Positions 37,793 through 47,352 of a stretch of 64,000 nucleotides of DNA are shown one piece after another; within the stretch, counting starts at the first letter, position 1, and every line of letters begins with the position of its first letter. Made by a program: the position numbers and the translations under genes. The stretch is from Bradyrhizobium zhengyangense (GTDB lineage Bacteria; Pseudomonadota; Alphaproteobacteria; Rhizobiales; Xanthobacteraceae): contig NZ_JAKLUA010000006.1 of the NCBI RefSeq assembly GCF_022012435.1, positions 186,001 to 250,000 of the forward strand. Reading direction: 5' to 3'. A model generated the notes under the pieces. The model saw only the letters and a program-made list of their open reading frames with translations, searched no databases and was not told the DNA's origin.

Positions 37793-38923
37793 CTAATCGT
37801 GCACGGTCAGAACAGGCTTGCTGACCAGACCGAAACTGCGCAACTGCCCGAGCAGCTCGTGATGGCCGAAGGCCTGGCAGCCGGAGGCGAAGCCGACGCG
37901 CTTGGGCGGCTGCTGCAGCAGGTGGGCGGCGGCATAGGCCTGCAGCATTCCAGTCTGCTTGTAGTTGCTGTTGCCGTTGATGACGCAGTGCGCGCGCCCC
38001 AGCGGGCCAGAGGCATACACCGAATCCAGCGACTTGTTGACGCGCGGGTTCTCGCGCGGCGGCATGGTGTTCATCACGCCGGCGGCGGTCTGCGCCAACG
38101 CGGCGTAGCGGTCGTCGGGGTTCATGTCCTTGGTCGCGTCCAGCGCTGCGGCGACGATCTGCGGCACGCCCAGCATCAGTCCACGATTGAACACGCCGCC
38201 GAGCACCTTCACATTGGCCACGCGCGGATCGCGCTTGAACCAGACGGGATGCGAGGTGCCGCCCCAGGGCAACGCCAGCGCCAGCTCGTGCTGGCCGGGG
38301 ATGGCGAGGTTGTAGAGGCCGGCATCGGGTTGATGCTCGACATATTTGTTCTGCTCCAGATAGTAGGCCTTGGCCATCGCGGCGTTGACCAGAATGGTCT
38401 GGGTCGAGGCGATGGTCGGGCTGCCGCCCCAGAACACGGCGATATCAAGCGTGTCGAGGCCAGGCGTCTCCAGGCACAGTTGGGCTGCGATCTCACCGGT
38501 GGTGTACATCTGCGCGATGCCCGGCGCCAACAGGAGGCCGGCATTGGCGAATTTGGTGCCCCATTCCTGCTCGAGCGTGATCAGCCAATCCTGCTCGCCT
38601 GTGGTGTCGGTGTAGTGGCATCGGGACGCCCAACAGGCCTGCACCACCTCGCCGCCGAACTTGGCGAAGGGGCCCACGGTATTGAGCACCACCGAGGCGC
38701 CGTTGAACAATTCCGTCAGCGCGCTCACGGTGTGCGGCACTTCCACCACCTCGTAGTCGGCGGTCTCGATGCCGGCCACGTTCGCCTTCATCGCGGCGTT
38801 GAGCTTCTCGGCGCTGCGACCGGCCGCAACGAAGGGGATGTTGTATTCGCGCAAATATTCGCAGACCAGCCGGCCGGTGTAGCCGGACGCGCCATAGACG
38901 ATGACGGGCTTCTTCGCACTCAT
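37793..38923 (-). CDS. Saccharopine dehydrogenase-like NAD(P)-binding protein
   Basis: A 376-residue protein with an N-terminal Rossmann fold, VIVYGASGYTGRLVCEYLREYNI, and GRSAEKLNAAM typical of saccharopine reductase/trans-acting enoyl reductase families. The remaining two-thirds has no recognised catalytic motif. It is transcribed in series after the SDR gene (38 bp apart) and likely shares its control by the divergent TetR gene. The reaction is unknown. Confidence 0.8.
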   Translation of the reverse strand: MSAKKPVIVYGASGYTGRLVCEYLREYNIPFVAAGRSAEKLNAAMKANVAGIETADYEVVEVPHTVSALTELFNGASVVLNTVGPFAKFGGEVVQACWASRCHYTDTTGEQDWLITLEQEWGTKFANAGLLLAPGIAQMYTTGEIAAQLCLETPGLDTLDIAVFWGGSPTIASTQTILVNAAMAKAYYLEQNKYVEHQPDAGLYNLAIPGQHELALALPWGGTSHPVWFKRDPRVANVKVLGGVFNRGLMLGVPQIVAAALDATKDMNPDDRYAALAQTAAGVMNTMPPRENPRVNKSLDSVYASGPLGRAHCVINGNSNYKQTGMLQAYAAAHLLQQPPKRVGFASGCQAFGHHELLGQLRSFGLVSKPVLTVHD

Positions 38924-38960
38924 AGCGTTCCTCCGAAATGTTTGTTGTCAGGTTTGCAGT

Positions 38961-39764
38961 TCACATGCCCATGCCGCCATCGACCGGCAGTCCGATGCCG
39001 GTGATGAAGCGCGCCTCGTTCGAGCACAGGAACACCGCGGCATTGGCGATGTCGCCGACCTCCGCGAGCTTGCCGAGTGGCGTCTGCTCCACCACCGAGC
39101 CGACCGCGGCGTTGACGTCGGGCGCGAGTCCGATCTTGACGATGTCGTTGGCGAGCTGCATGCCCATGTCGGTCGGAATCAGGCCGGGATAGATGCAGTT
39201 GACGCGCACGCCGAAGCCGAGCTTGCCGGCTTCCATCGCGCCGACCCGCGTCATGCGGTCGACCGCGGACTTCGTGCCGGAATAGACCGCGATGCTCGGG
39301 AAGGCGATCGTCGCCGCGACGGAGGCGATGTTGACGACAGCGCCACCCTTGCCGGCCGGCCCGCCAGGCCGCATCGCGCGGAAGGCGTGCTTCATGCCGA
39401 GCACGGTGCCGACGATGTTGACGTCGCACATCCGCCGCGCGTCCTCGGCCCTGACCTCCGAGATCAGCGACGTGATCTCGATGCCGGCGTTGTTGATCAG
39501 GATGTCATAGCCGCCGAGGGTGGCGACAGTCTTGGCCACCGCCCGCTCCCATTGCGCGTCATCGGTGACGTCGAGCTGGGCGAAGCCCGTCGCGACATCT
39601 TCCTTGGCGATTGCGGCTGCGCTGGCGCGGCCGGCCTCCTCCAGAATGTCTGCGATCATGATCGAGGCGCCGGCTTGGGCCAGTGCCTGCGCGATCGCCG
39701 CGCCGATTCCCCTCGCACCGCCGGTGACCAGGGCTTTCCTGCCCGCAAGGCTCTTCCCACTCAT
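38961..39764 (-). CDS. SDR family NAD(P)-dependent oxidoreductase
   Basis: A 267-residue classical short-chain dehydrogenase: TGGARGIGAAIAQAL cofactor motif, NNAG, catalytic Tyr and Lys in YSGTKSAVDR, then the closing GGMGM. A GGAGGAG ribosome site precedes ATG 39764; the longer frame to 39956 would cross the operators and is rejected. First gene of the operon divergent from TetR at 40043. Confidence 0.9.
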   Translation of the reverse strand: MSGKSLAGRKALVTGGARGIGAAIAQALAQAGASIMIADILEEAGRASAAAIAKEDVATGFAQLDVTDDAQWERAVAKTVATLGGYDILINNAGIEITSLISEVRAEDARRMCDVNIVGTVLGMKHAFRAMRPGGPAGKGGAVVNIASVAATIAFPSIAVYSGTKSAVDRMTRVGAMEAGKLGFGVRVNCIYPGLIPTDMGMQLANDIVKIGLAPDVNAAVGSVVEQTPLGKLAEVGDIANAAVFLCSNEARFITGIGLPVDGGMGM

Positions 39765-39920
39765 GACGCACTCCTCCGTTGCTGGTGATTGATCGTGGGG
39801 CGCTATGCGCGCACCAGGTCGTTGGGCGCTGGCCATTTGGCCGCGCCCAGCGAAGCGTTCCTCCATGGTCGGACGTCTTGACGACTGTCCAAATTCTTGG
39901 TGCGAACCTCCGCCAGAATC

Positions 39921-39956
39921 TTGACACTTGTCAAGAACCAATTTGACAGTTGTCAA
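39921..39956. promoter_or_regulatory. Tandem palindromic TetR operators
   Basis: TTGACACTTGTCAA (39921-39934) and TTGACAGTTGTCAA (39943-39956) are two copies of a TTGACA-N2-TGTCAA palindrome, 22 bp apart (two helical turns). They lie between the divergent SDR and TetR genes. Confidence 0.78.
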
Positions 39957-40042
39957 GGGAAGTGGTTGTGAGGGGGATGGAGCGATTCCGCTGATAACGC
40001 GGTATAAGTCGTTGAAAGAACGGGGTCTGAGGAAGGGACGCG

Positions 40043-40681
40043 ATGGCGCGGCAGGTGACGGGAGCGGCCCGGCGTGTGGCTGATGCGGCCGAGGTGCTGC
40101 GCGACGAGAAGTTCAACGCGCGGCGCATCGAGCTTGCCGAGGCCGCGCTCGAAACCCTGGGCGAGCTCGGCTTCGCGCGCACCAGCCTGCGCGAGATCGC
40201 GCAGAACTCGGCCTTCACGCACGGCGTGTTCCACTATTATTTCAGCGACAAGCTCGACCTGATCTGCTGCTGCGTGCGCCACTACAAGGCGAAGTGCGTG
40301 ACGCGGTATGACGAGGTCGTCGCGACGGCAACGAGCCGTGACGAATTGACGGAAGGTTTTCTCGCCAAGCTCGCAGCCACGCTGCAAAACGAAGCCCGCA
40401 TGCACCGGCTCTGGTACGATTTGCGCTCGCAGGCGATGTTCGAGGCGGCGTTCCGCAAGGACGTGCTCGAGATCGACAAGAGCCTGGAAGCGATGATCTG
40501 GCGCATCGCCTCGCGCTACGCCGAATTCGGCCGCAAGCGGCCGGCGTCGTCGCCAGCCGCGCTCTATGCGCTGTTCGACGGTCTGTTTCAGAGTGCGCTG
40601 CTCAAGCACCTCGCGGGTGACAAGGCGGCTGTCCCCGAACTGCTCGACGAAGTCCGGCGCCTGCTGCCGACGGTGTGCTGA
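40043..40681 (+). CDS. TetR family transcriptional regulator
   Basis: A 212-residue TetR protein; RIELAEAALETLGELGFARTSLREIAQNSAFTHGVFHYYFSDKLDLI is the DNA-binding domain. It is divergent from the SDR/reductase operon, with paired palindromes between them, so it probably represses that operon. AGGAAGGGACGCG precedes ATG 40043. Ligand unknown. Confidence 0.9.
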   Translation: MARQVTGAARRVADAAEVLRDEKFNARRIELAEAALETLGELGFARTSLREIAQNSAFTHGVFHYYFSDKLDLICCCVRHYKAKCVTRYDEVVATATSRDELTEGFLAKLAATLQNEARMHRLWYDLRSQAMFEAAFRKDVLEIDKSLEAMIWRIASRYAEFGRKRPASSPAALYALFDGLFQSALLKHLAGDKAAVPELLDEVRRLLPTVC

Positions 40682-40696
40682 GGCGAATGCGAGGCG

Positions 40697-41158
40697 TTAC
40701 GCCGCGGTCGCCGGCGGCAGGGCCAGCACCGAATAGATCGCCTGGGCGTCGCGCGAGGCGCGCAGCTTCTTGGCGATGTCCTGATCACGCAGCAGGCGGG
40801 CGATGCGGGCGAGCGCCTTCAGATGATCGGCGCCGGCGCCTTCGGGTGCGAGCAGCAGGAACACGAGATCGACCGGCTGGCCGTCCATTGCCTCGAAATC
40901 GATCGGACGATCGAGCCGGGCGAACAGGCCAAAGATCTTCTCGAGCTTGGGCAGCTTGCCGTGAGGAATGGCGACGCCGTAGCCGACCGCGGTGGTGCCG
41001 AGCTTCTCGCGCTGGAGCAGCACCTCGAACACCGAGCGTTCGTTTTGTCCGGTCAGTTCCGCAGCCTTGGCCGCGAGCTCCTGGAGCGCCTGCTTCTTGC
41101 TGTTGACCTTCAATGCCGGGAGAATCGCCTCGGGAGCGACCAGATCGGTAATCGGCAT
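40697..41158 (-). CDS. ptsN: PTS IIA-like nitrogen regulatory protein PtsN (EIIA-Ntr)
   Basis: A 153-residue EIIA of the nitrogen PTS. The phosphorylated His lies in GYGVAIPHGKLPKLEKIF. It relays phosphorylation from EI-Ntr and NPr to regulate potassium, nitrogen and carbon functions without transporting sugar. It is last in the rpoN-hpf-ptsN series, the usual order, 224 bp after hpf. Confidence 0.95.
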   Translation of the reverse strand: MPITDLVAPEAILPALKVNSKKQALQELAAKAAELTGQNERSVFEVLLQREKLGTTAVGYGVAIPHGKLPKLEKIFGLFARLDRPIDFEAMDGQPVDLVFLLLAPEGAGADHLKALARIARLLRDQDIAKKLRASRDAQAIYSVLALPPATAA

Positions 41159-41382
41159 GGAAGTGTTCCGGAGTGAATTAAACCGTCAGGTTCCGAATTG
41201 GCCGTCTCGATCAGATCGAGCCCGACCGGCGTCAAGAAGGTCAAGCAGGAGGAGGACTTAGCCCCGGTCCTGATGTGGGGCGCTTCTACTCCAACGCAAT
41301 CCCGGTGCCAACTCCCGCGTGCGGCTTTGCAACGGTCATTGTTAAGACCTGTGGTTGATACGGGGTTGCCCCGGACACCGGT

Positions 41383-41982
41383 CTAACCCCCCGATTTGGT
41401 GCCTGGCGGGTCGATCCAGCCGACATTGCCGTCGGCCCGGCGGTAGATGATGTTCACCCGGCCGGAGGACCCATGCTGGAATACCAGGCAGGGTGCCCCG
41501 CTGAGGTCGAGTTCCATGACAGCTTCGCTGACCGACATCTGCTTCAGCGACGTCGTGGCCTCGGCGATGATCACGGGGCTATAGCCGGTGACCTCGTCCT
41601 CGTCGTCGCCCTCGCCGGGGGCCTCGAGCACGTAGGCGGTGGCGTCCATCGCGGCCAGCGCCGCGGAGGCGACATGGGCCTTGCGGGCCGAACGGTCCTT
41701 GAGCCGGCTCTTGTAACGCTTGAGGCGCTTCTCGATCATGATCAGCGCCTGGTCGGCGCTGGCATAGGCGTCCTGCGCGTTCGAATCGGCTTCCAGCGTA
41801 ATCCCGGAATCGAGATGCAGCGCACAGTCGGTGCGGAAGCCGAGGCCGTCCTTGCTGAGCGTGATGTGGCCGGAATAATTGCCGTCGAAATATTTACGCA
41901 GGACCTCTTCGGTCCGGTCGGTGACGCGGCCGCGAAGGGCCTCACCGACGCTAACGCTCTTGCCCGAGATCCGAAGAGTCAT
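41383..41982 (-). CDS. hpf: Ribosome hibernation promoting factor, long form
   Basis: A 199-residue long HPF. MTLRISGKSVSVGEALRGRV begins the RNA-binding domain, with the basic stretch KRLKRYKSRLKDR, and a C-terminal dimerisation domain (MSVSEAVMELDLSGAPCLVFQHGSSGRVNIIYRRADGNVGWIDPP) begins near residue 140. It makes 100S ribosomes in stationary phase. ATG 41982 is chosen; the upstream frame to 42066 lacks family residues. Confidence 0.95.
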   Translation of the reverse strand: MTLRISGKSVSVGEALRGRVTDRTEEVLRKYFDGNYSGHITLSKDGLGFRTDCALHLDSGITLEADSNAQDAYASADQALIMIEKRLKRYKSRLKDRSARKAHVASAALAAMDATAYVLEAPGEGDDEDEVTGYSPVIIAEATTSLKQMSVSEAVMELDLSGAPCLVFQHGSSGRVNIIYRRADGNVGWIDPPGTKSGG

Positions 41983-42066
41983 GTGATGCCTCGCTTGGTT
42001 CAATTGGCCTAGCTTGGATCGGTCGCGATGGGGGGAAGAGAGTAGCGCGATTTCGCGCCAGCGCAA

Positions 42067-43692
42067 TCAGGCCGGTTCGGTGTTGCGGGAACGATCGGAC
42101 ATTGCGGTGGAAAGGACGTTACCAAGAGCGCTCTGCTTGTCGCGACGGCGTTGCACCGAGGACGGAATGCGCATGGCTTCGCGGTACTTCGCGACCGTGC
42201 GGCGGGCAATATCAATGCCCGAGGCGCGCAAGCGTTCCACGATGGTATCATCCGACAGGATCGCGGCCGGCACTTCCGAATCAATCAGCTGCTTGATGTG
42301 GTGACGCACGGCTTCGGCCGAATGCGCCTCACCGCCGTCAGCCGAGGCGATCGAGGCCGTGAAGAAATATTTCAATTCGAATGTGCCGCGATTTGTCGCC
42401 ATGTATTTGTTGGCGGTGACGCGCGACACCGTGGATTCGTGCATCTGGATGGCGTCGGCCACCGCCTTCAGATTCAGCGGCCGCAGATGCGCGACGCCAT
42501 GGGTGAAGAAGCCGTCCTGCTGGCGCACGATCTCGGTGGCGACTTTCAGGATGGTGCGGGCGCGCTGGTCGAGAGCGCGCACCAGCCACGTCGCGTTCTG
42601 CAGTGCATCCGTGAAATACGACTTGTCGCCATCCTTGCCGATCTTCTTCGACAGCTCGGAGTAATAGGTCTGGTTGACCAGCACGCGCGGCAGGGTGTCG
42701 CTGTTGAGCTCGACATGCCAGCCGCCGTCAGGACCCGGGCGGACATAGACATCAGGCACCATGGCCTGAAGCCGCGCCGAGCCGAACTTCATGCCGGGCT
42801 TGGGATTGAGCCGCCTGATCTCGCCGATCATGTCGGCGATGTCCTCGTCGTCGACGCCGCAAAGCTTGCGCAAGGACACGATGTCGCGCTTTGCGAGGAG
42901 ATCGAGATGCTCGACGAGCGCCTGCATCGCCGGATCGTAGCGGTCGAGCTCGCGGAGCTGGATCGCAAGGCACTCGCTCAGGGATCGCGCACAGACGCCG
43001 GGCGGATCGAATTTTTGCAGCACGGCAAGAACGCCCTCGACGTCTTCTTGCGTTGCGCCAAGCCGCTCGGCCGCGCCGCCAAGATCGGGCGGCAGATAGC
43101 CGGCTTCGTCGACGAGGTCGATCAAATACTGCCCGATCATGCGCTGGGCCGCGCCAGTGAAGGCCACCGACAGCTGCTCGGCGAGATGGTCGGACAGCGT
43201 CATCTCTGCCGCGACGAAGGCTTCAAGATTGTAGTCCTCGTCGCCCGAGGCGCCGCCGCCCCATTCGGTGTAGGTGGTCGGCGCAGCGTCCTGGGCGTTG
43301 CGTGCGGCCGCCTCGGCGGGCTCCTCGGAGAAGACGTTGTCCAGGCCCGTATCCAGGGTCTGCTCGATCTCGGCGCGGGAGCCGAGATCCTTGCTCATCC
43401 ATTCTTCCTGGCCAGGCTCGAAGGCCTCGCCACTGCCGCCAAAGCCGTCGTCGGCGCCCTGATTGCCTGAATCGTCGCCATCATGGTCACTGAACTGGCC
43501 GGGTTCAGTCGGAGCTTCGCCGCCGCCCTCGTCGTTGGCCCGCTCCAGCAGAGGGTTACGCTCGAGTTCCTCCTCCACGAAGGTGGTGAGATCGAGATTC
43601 GACAGTTGCAGCAGCTTGATCGCCTGCATCAGCTGCGGCGTCATGACCAGCGACTGCGATTGCCGGAACTCTAATCTCTGCGAAAGCGCCAT
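42067..43692 (-). CDS. rpoN: RNA polymerase sigma-54 factor
   Basis: A 541-residue sigma-54. The N-terminal activator region is ALSQRLEFRQSQSLVMTPQLMQAIKLLQLSN; an acidic region II follows (residues 60-150); the C-terminal RpoN box is ARRTVAKYREAMRIPSS. It directs transcription of nitrogen-fixation and many other genes with enhancer proteins. Whether a second rpoN exists elsewhere (as in B. japonicum) cannot be seen here. Confidence 0.96.
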   Translation of the reverse strand: MALSQRLEFRQSQSLVMTPQLMQAIKLLQLSNLDLTTFVEEELERNPLLERANDEGGGEAPTEPGQFSDHDGDDSGNQGADDGFGGSGEAFEPGQEEWMSKDLGSRAEIEQTLDTGLDNVFSEEPAEAAARNAQDAAPTTYTEWGGGASGDEDYNLEAFVAAEMTLSDHLAEQLSVAFTGAAQRMIGQYLIDLVDEAGYLPPDLGGAAERLGATQEDVEGVLAVLQKFDPPGVCARSLSECLAIQLRELDRYDPAMQALVEHLDLLAKRDIVSLRKLCGVDDEDIADMIGEIRRLNPKPGMKFGSARLQAMVPDVYVRPGPDGGWHVELNSDTLPRVLVNQTYYSELSKKIGKDGDKSYFTDALQNATWLVRALDQRARTILKVATEIVRQQDGFFTHGVAHLRPLNLKAVADAIQMHESTVSRVTANKYMATNRGTFELKYFFTASIASADGGEAHSAEAVRHHIKQLIDSEVPAAILSDDTIVERLRASGIDIARRTVAKYREAMRIPSSVQRRRDKQSALGNVLSTAMSDRSRNTEPA

Positions 43693-43782
43693 CTAACAAG
43701 AACCGTTCCCGAAAATTGGTCCGATTCTTGCTTATCTTAGTCCCGACCCGATGTACACGGCTTGACTAGACGGAAAAAAGGG

Positions 43783-44796
43783 CTAGAGGCGGAATTCCTC
43801 GCCAAGGTAAAGGCGACGGACATCCGGATCCGCGACGATCTCGTCCGGGCTTCCCTCCGTCAGGATTTCGCCGGCATAGACGATATAGGCGCGATCGGTG
43901 AGGCCGAGCGTCTCGCGGACATTGTGGTCGGTGATCAGGACGCCGATGCCGCGATTGGTGAGGTGGCGGACGAGGTCCTGAATGTCGCCCACCGCAATCG
44001 GATCGATGCCCGCGAAGGGCTCGTCGAGCAGCATGTAGTTCGGACGCGTTGCGAGCGCGCGCGCGATCTCGACGCGGCGGCGCTCACCGCCCGACAGCGC
44101 GATCGACGGTGATTTTCGCAGGCGCGTGATGTTGAATTCGTCGAGCAGCGAGTCGAGCTGCTGCTCGCGCTTCTTGCGCGAAGGCTCGACGACCTCGAGC
44201 ACGGCGCGGATGTTCTGCTCGACGGTGAGGCCGCGGAAGATCGAGGCTTCCTGCGGCAGATAGCCGATGCCGAGCCGCGCGCGCTGATACATCGGCAGCT
44301 TCGTGACATCGTGGCCATCGAGCTCGATCGCGCCGCGATCGGCCTTGATCAGGCCGGTGATCATGTAGAACACGGTGGTCTTGCCGGCGCCGTTCGGACC
44401 GAGCAGCCCGACGGCTTCGCCGCGGCGCACATAGATGCTGACGCCGCGCACGACCTGGCGGCTGCCAAAACTCTTTTCCACGCTATGCACAGCCAGGAAG
44501 CCGGGTCGCCGCAACAGTTGCGGCCCGCCCGTGCCGTTGGTCCTGGCATTGGACTTCGCACTGGATCTGGCCTGGGGAGGCGGGGCCGCCGCCGGCCTTG
44601 GCCGCGGCGGGGCCTCGACGCCATAGGGATCCGAGGCGTGCATGGGCTGCTCACGCGCGATCGGCGGCGCATCCCTGACAGGGCTCGGCATGAGCCCGCC
44701 GACGCTGTCGCCGAGCGCGGTGATGTCCTGACGGGCAAATCCTGGCCGGCCGCGCTTGGCGGGGCGCCGTCGGAACATGCTGAAAAGATCGACCAT
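43783..44796 (-). CDS. lptB: LPS export ABC transporter ATP-binding protein LptB, with N-terminal extension
   Basis: A 337-residue protein. Residues 100-337 are LptB: Walker A GLLGPNGAGKTTVFYMITG, signature LSGGERRRVEIARAL, Walker B NYMLLDEPFAGID. It powers lipopolysaccharide extraction with LptFG. About 95 residues at the N-terminus are Pro/Ala/Arg-rich (e.g. PPRPRPAAAPPPQARS), absent from the 240-residue E. coli protein. Whether translation truly starts at 44796 or inside the extension is uncertain. Confidence 0.93.
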   Translation of the reverse strand: MVDLFSMFRRRPAKRGRPGFARQDITALGDSVGGLMPSPVRDAPPIAREQPMHASDPYGVEAPPRPRPAAAPPPQARSSAKSNARTNGTGGPQLLRRPGFLAVHSVEKSFGSRQVVRGVSIYVRRGEAVGLLGPNGAGKTTVFYMITGLIKADRGAIELDGHDVTKLPMYQRARLGIGYLPQEASIFRGLTVEQNIRAVLEVVEPSRKKREQQLDSLLDEFNITRLRKSPSIALSGGERRRVEIARALATRPNYMLLDEPFAGIDPIAVGDIQDLVRHLTNRGIGVLITDHNVRETLGLTDRAYIVYAGEILTEGSPDEIVADPDVRRLYLGEEFRL

Positions 44797-45033
44797 CCCC
44801 GCCTTCTAGCCTTTCACGACAATCTTGCACGACGATCGTGCGTGATCTCGCGATCTGCTGCACCGGCCCCAGCGATTCGCCGGCACAGCACAGCATGAGT
44901 GAAGGGATGTCTCATGCCCAGTGAAACACGCCCGAAAAGCGGCGAACCCCGCTTCGAAAGCCCGTGGGGTAGATACAATCTTGTCGGGCCGGCTTCAACC
45001 TGGCGGCCGCAAATTATTATATAAGCTATTGAT

Positions 45034-45753
45034 TTACTTTGGTTTACCGGGGATCAGCGACGGCATCGCCGGGCCCGAGCCAGGCGTTGCGGGCGTCCCG
45101 CATTTCCCGTCCGAGCCGCCCTGGGACTGGATGAACAGACCCTGCACCTTGCCGCTGTCGGATTCCACCCGGGAGACGCCGGTGGTCATGTCGACCTTGA
45201 GGCGGTCGCCGCGCAGCACATTCTGGCACTGGGTCAGCACCACCTGGCCACCAGACCCACCTAGCATGGTGATCAGGTTGGTCTTGGTGTCGAACACGGC
45301 GGTCTCGCCTGTCACCACCTGGTCCTTCTGGGTGACGACGACATTGCCACGCGCTTCCAGCCGCTTGATCGAGGAGGCGCCGCCGGGCCCCGGCGTCGCC
45401 GACTGTATCGGCGGCGCCGCCTTCGCGCCCTTGACGGGCGCGGCCTGCGGCGCTGGCTGCTTGTCGCTGCTGGATTCGTAGAACACCACCAGCGTCTTCG
45501 AGGTCATGGTGGTGTCGCCCTGCACGACCTTCACATTGCCGGAGAAGGTTGCTTCCTTCTTTTTGTCGCGCATTTCGAGCGCGGCGGCCTCGATCTGGAT
45601 CGGCTGATCGCGATTCTGCGAAAAGCCCTGCATCGCGTTGGGCACACCTTGCATCGTGCTCTGCGCAACGGCTGCGCCTGTCGCGATGATCAGCGCAGAA
45701 GCTGCAATGATGGCGCGACGCTTGATGTCGTTGCGCGGGAAAACATCAATCAT
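45034..45753 (-). CDS. lptA: LPS transport periplasmic protein LptA (OstA-like)
   Basis: About 239 residues. A signal peptide (RRAIIAASALIIATGAAVAQ) is followed by the OstA beta-jellyroll: PIQIEAAALEMRDKKKEATFSGNVKVVQGDTTMTSKTL and a late GGQVVLTQCQNVLRGDRLKVDMTTGVSRVES. It bridges the periplasm for LPS. ATG 45753 starts just past the lptC stop; GTG 45762 is an alternative that overlaps it. Confidence 0.93.
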   Translation of the reverse strand: MIDVFPRNDIKRRAIIAASALIIATGAAVAQSTMQGVPNAMQGFSQNRDQPIQIEAAALEMRDKKKEATFSGNVKVVQGDTTMTSKTLVVFYESSSDKQPAPQAAPVKGAKAAPPIQSATPGPGGASSIKRLEARGNVVVTQKDQVVTGETAVFDTKTNLITMLGGSGGQVVLTQCQNVLRGDRLKVDMTTGVSRVESDSGKVQGLFIQSQGGSDGKCGTPATPGSGPAMPSLIPGKPK

Positions 45754-45758
45754 GAAAA

Positions 45759-46541
45759 TCACTTTGAGTTCGCAGATTTGTTCTTCGACTTCGCCGGCGG
45801 TGGTGGTGGCGGCGCCGGCTGCTCGACGGGCGCATCGCCCGTGCTGATCTTGTCCAGATGCATCACCACATTGCCTTCGAAGCGGATGACATCGCCGCCT
45901 TCCGTGATGCGCAGCTTGTCGGCGGTCAGCGTGCCATTGGTCAATTTGACGTCGACATGCTCGTCCGAGGAGACCGTGCCCTTGTTCATGTCGACGAAGG
46001 CCGAGTTCAGCCGCGCCTCGTAGCCGGTCGAGGTGCGCACGAAGACATCCTTGTGCAAATCGAGCTGCTGCTGCTTGTTGTCGAAGCGGCCGGTGCGGGC
46101 ATCCAGGAACACGGTCGACTGGTCTTCCATCAGCACCTTCGAGCGCAGATCGGCGAGATCGACATGGTCTGGATCGGTGATGTCCTGCGTCGCCGTCTTG
46201 GCCCAGAGCTCATACGGCCGCTGGTCCGTCGTGAAGCCGGACATGTGCGGCGACTCCATCGTGATCTTGGTGCCTGTCACCACGAGGTTTCCGGAATCGA
46301 CCTTGATGGGGATCATGCTGAAGGGGTTGAGGAAGGTCGAGACCGCGACGATCGAGGCCATGGCCAGAACCACCGTCACCGGCACGGCGATGCGCAGAAT
46401 CCGCACGAGGCGACTGTGGCGCGCCGCGCTGGCAAACTTCGCCGCAAGCGCGGCGTCGTAGGTGGGAAACTGGGCCGAATTCACCGCTGCTCCGGAGGCA
46501 TCGCTTGCCTGGTCAGAAGGCTCCAATCGAGGGCGCCCCAT
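45759..46541 (-). CDS. lptC: LPS export system protein LptC
   Basis: A 260-residue single-pass protein. Residues 45-72 (RLVRILRIAVPVTVVLAMAS) carry the inner-membrane helix; the periplasmic part has the LptC fold with YELWAKTATQDITDPDHVDLADLRSKV and a Pro-rich Lys/Ser C-terminus. It receives LPS from LptBFG and passes it to LptA. The start could be the GTG at 46484, closer to conserved sequence. Confidence 0.9.
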   Translation of the reverse strand: MGRPRLEPSDQASDASGAAVNSAQFPTYDAALAAKFASAARHSRLVRILRIAVPVTVVLAMASIVAVSTFLNPFSMIPIKVDSGNLVVTGTKITMESPHMSGFTTDQRPYELWAKTATQDITDPDHVDLADLRSKVLMEDQSTVFLDARTGRFDNKQQQLDLHKDVFVRTSTGYEARLNSAFVDMNKGTVSSDEHVDVKLTNGTLTADKLRITEGGDVIRFEGNVVMHLDKISTGDAPVEQPAPPPPPPAKSKNKSANSK

Positions 46542-46637
46542 TGTACCCGCGACCGCTGGAATATGCAGCCCGCGACAAACCGGTACGAAAGTGTCCGAAA
46601 CGGGGCGGCAACCGTAACCTAGCGGCCGCTAAGATGT

Positions 46638-47252
46638 TCAGGAATGGGCGAAAATGTCCTCTTCCTCCCAGCCCTGGAGGTCGAGCAGGGCCCGGGTCGG
46701 CAGGAAGTCGAAACAGGCTTTTGCCAGTGCAGTGCGGCCCTCCCGGACCAGCATGGCATCCAGCCGCTCGCGCAGGGCGTGCAGGTGCAGCACGTCGGAG
46801 GCAGCGTAAGCCAGCTGCGGCTCGGTCAGGCTGTCGGAACCCCAGTCGCTGGATTGCTGCTGCTTGGAGAGATCGACATTGAGCACCTCGCGGACGAGGT
46901 CCTTGAGGCCATGGCGGTCGGTATAGGTGCGGGTCAGGCGGGAGGCGATCTTGGTGCAGTAGATCGGCCCGGTCATCACGCCGAAGGTCTGGTACAGCAC
47001 CGCGACGTCGAACCGGGCGAAATGGAAGATCTTCGTGATCGCAGGATTGGCCAGCAGGGCCTTCAAATTCGGCGCGTCGGTGTGCCCCTTGGGTATTTGC
47101 ACCACGTCGGCGCTGCCGTCGCCCGGCGAGAGCTGAACCACGCAGAGCCGGTCGCGATGCGGGTTGAGGCCCATGGTCTCGGTGTCGATCGCCACCGCCG
47201 AGGTGTAGCGGGAGAGGTCCGGCAGGTCACCGCGATGCAGGCGTACGGTCAT
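46638..47252 (-). CDS. rnd: Ribonuclease D-like 3'-5' exonuclease
   Basis: A 204-residue DEDDy exonuclease: VAIDTETMGL (D, E), FHFARFDVAVL (D) and YAASDVLHLHAL (Y, D). It lacks the HRDC domains of the 375-residue E. coli RNase D, as in the short alphaproteobacterial type, so rnd is used by similarity. It lies directly upstream of lptC on the same strand, a conserved alphaproteobacterial order. Confidence 0.9.
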   Translation of the reverse strand: MTVRLHRGDLPDLSRYTSAVAIDTETMGLNPHRDRLCVVQLSPGDGSADVVQIPKGHTDAPNLKALLANPAITKIFHFARFDVAVLYQTFGVMTGPIYCTKIASRLTRTYTDRHGLKDLVREVLNVDLSKQQQSSDWGSDSLTEPQLAYAASDVLHLHALRERLDAMLVREGRTALAKACFDFLPTRALLDLQGWEEEDIFAHS

Positions 47253-47352
47253 GGCGTTTCAAACCCTCAATCGAATCGTCGGTCGGCAGCATAGGCTAAT
47301 CGGATGGTCCGCGATTTAGCCATTAGGGACAGGCCGCGCAAGCAGCAACGGC

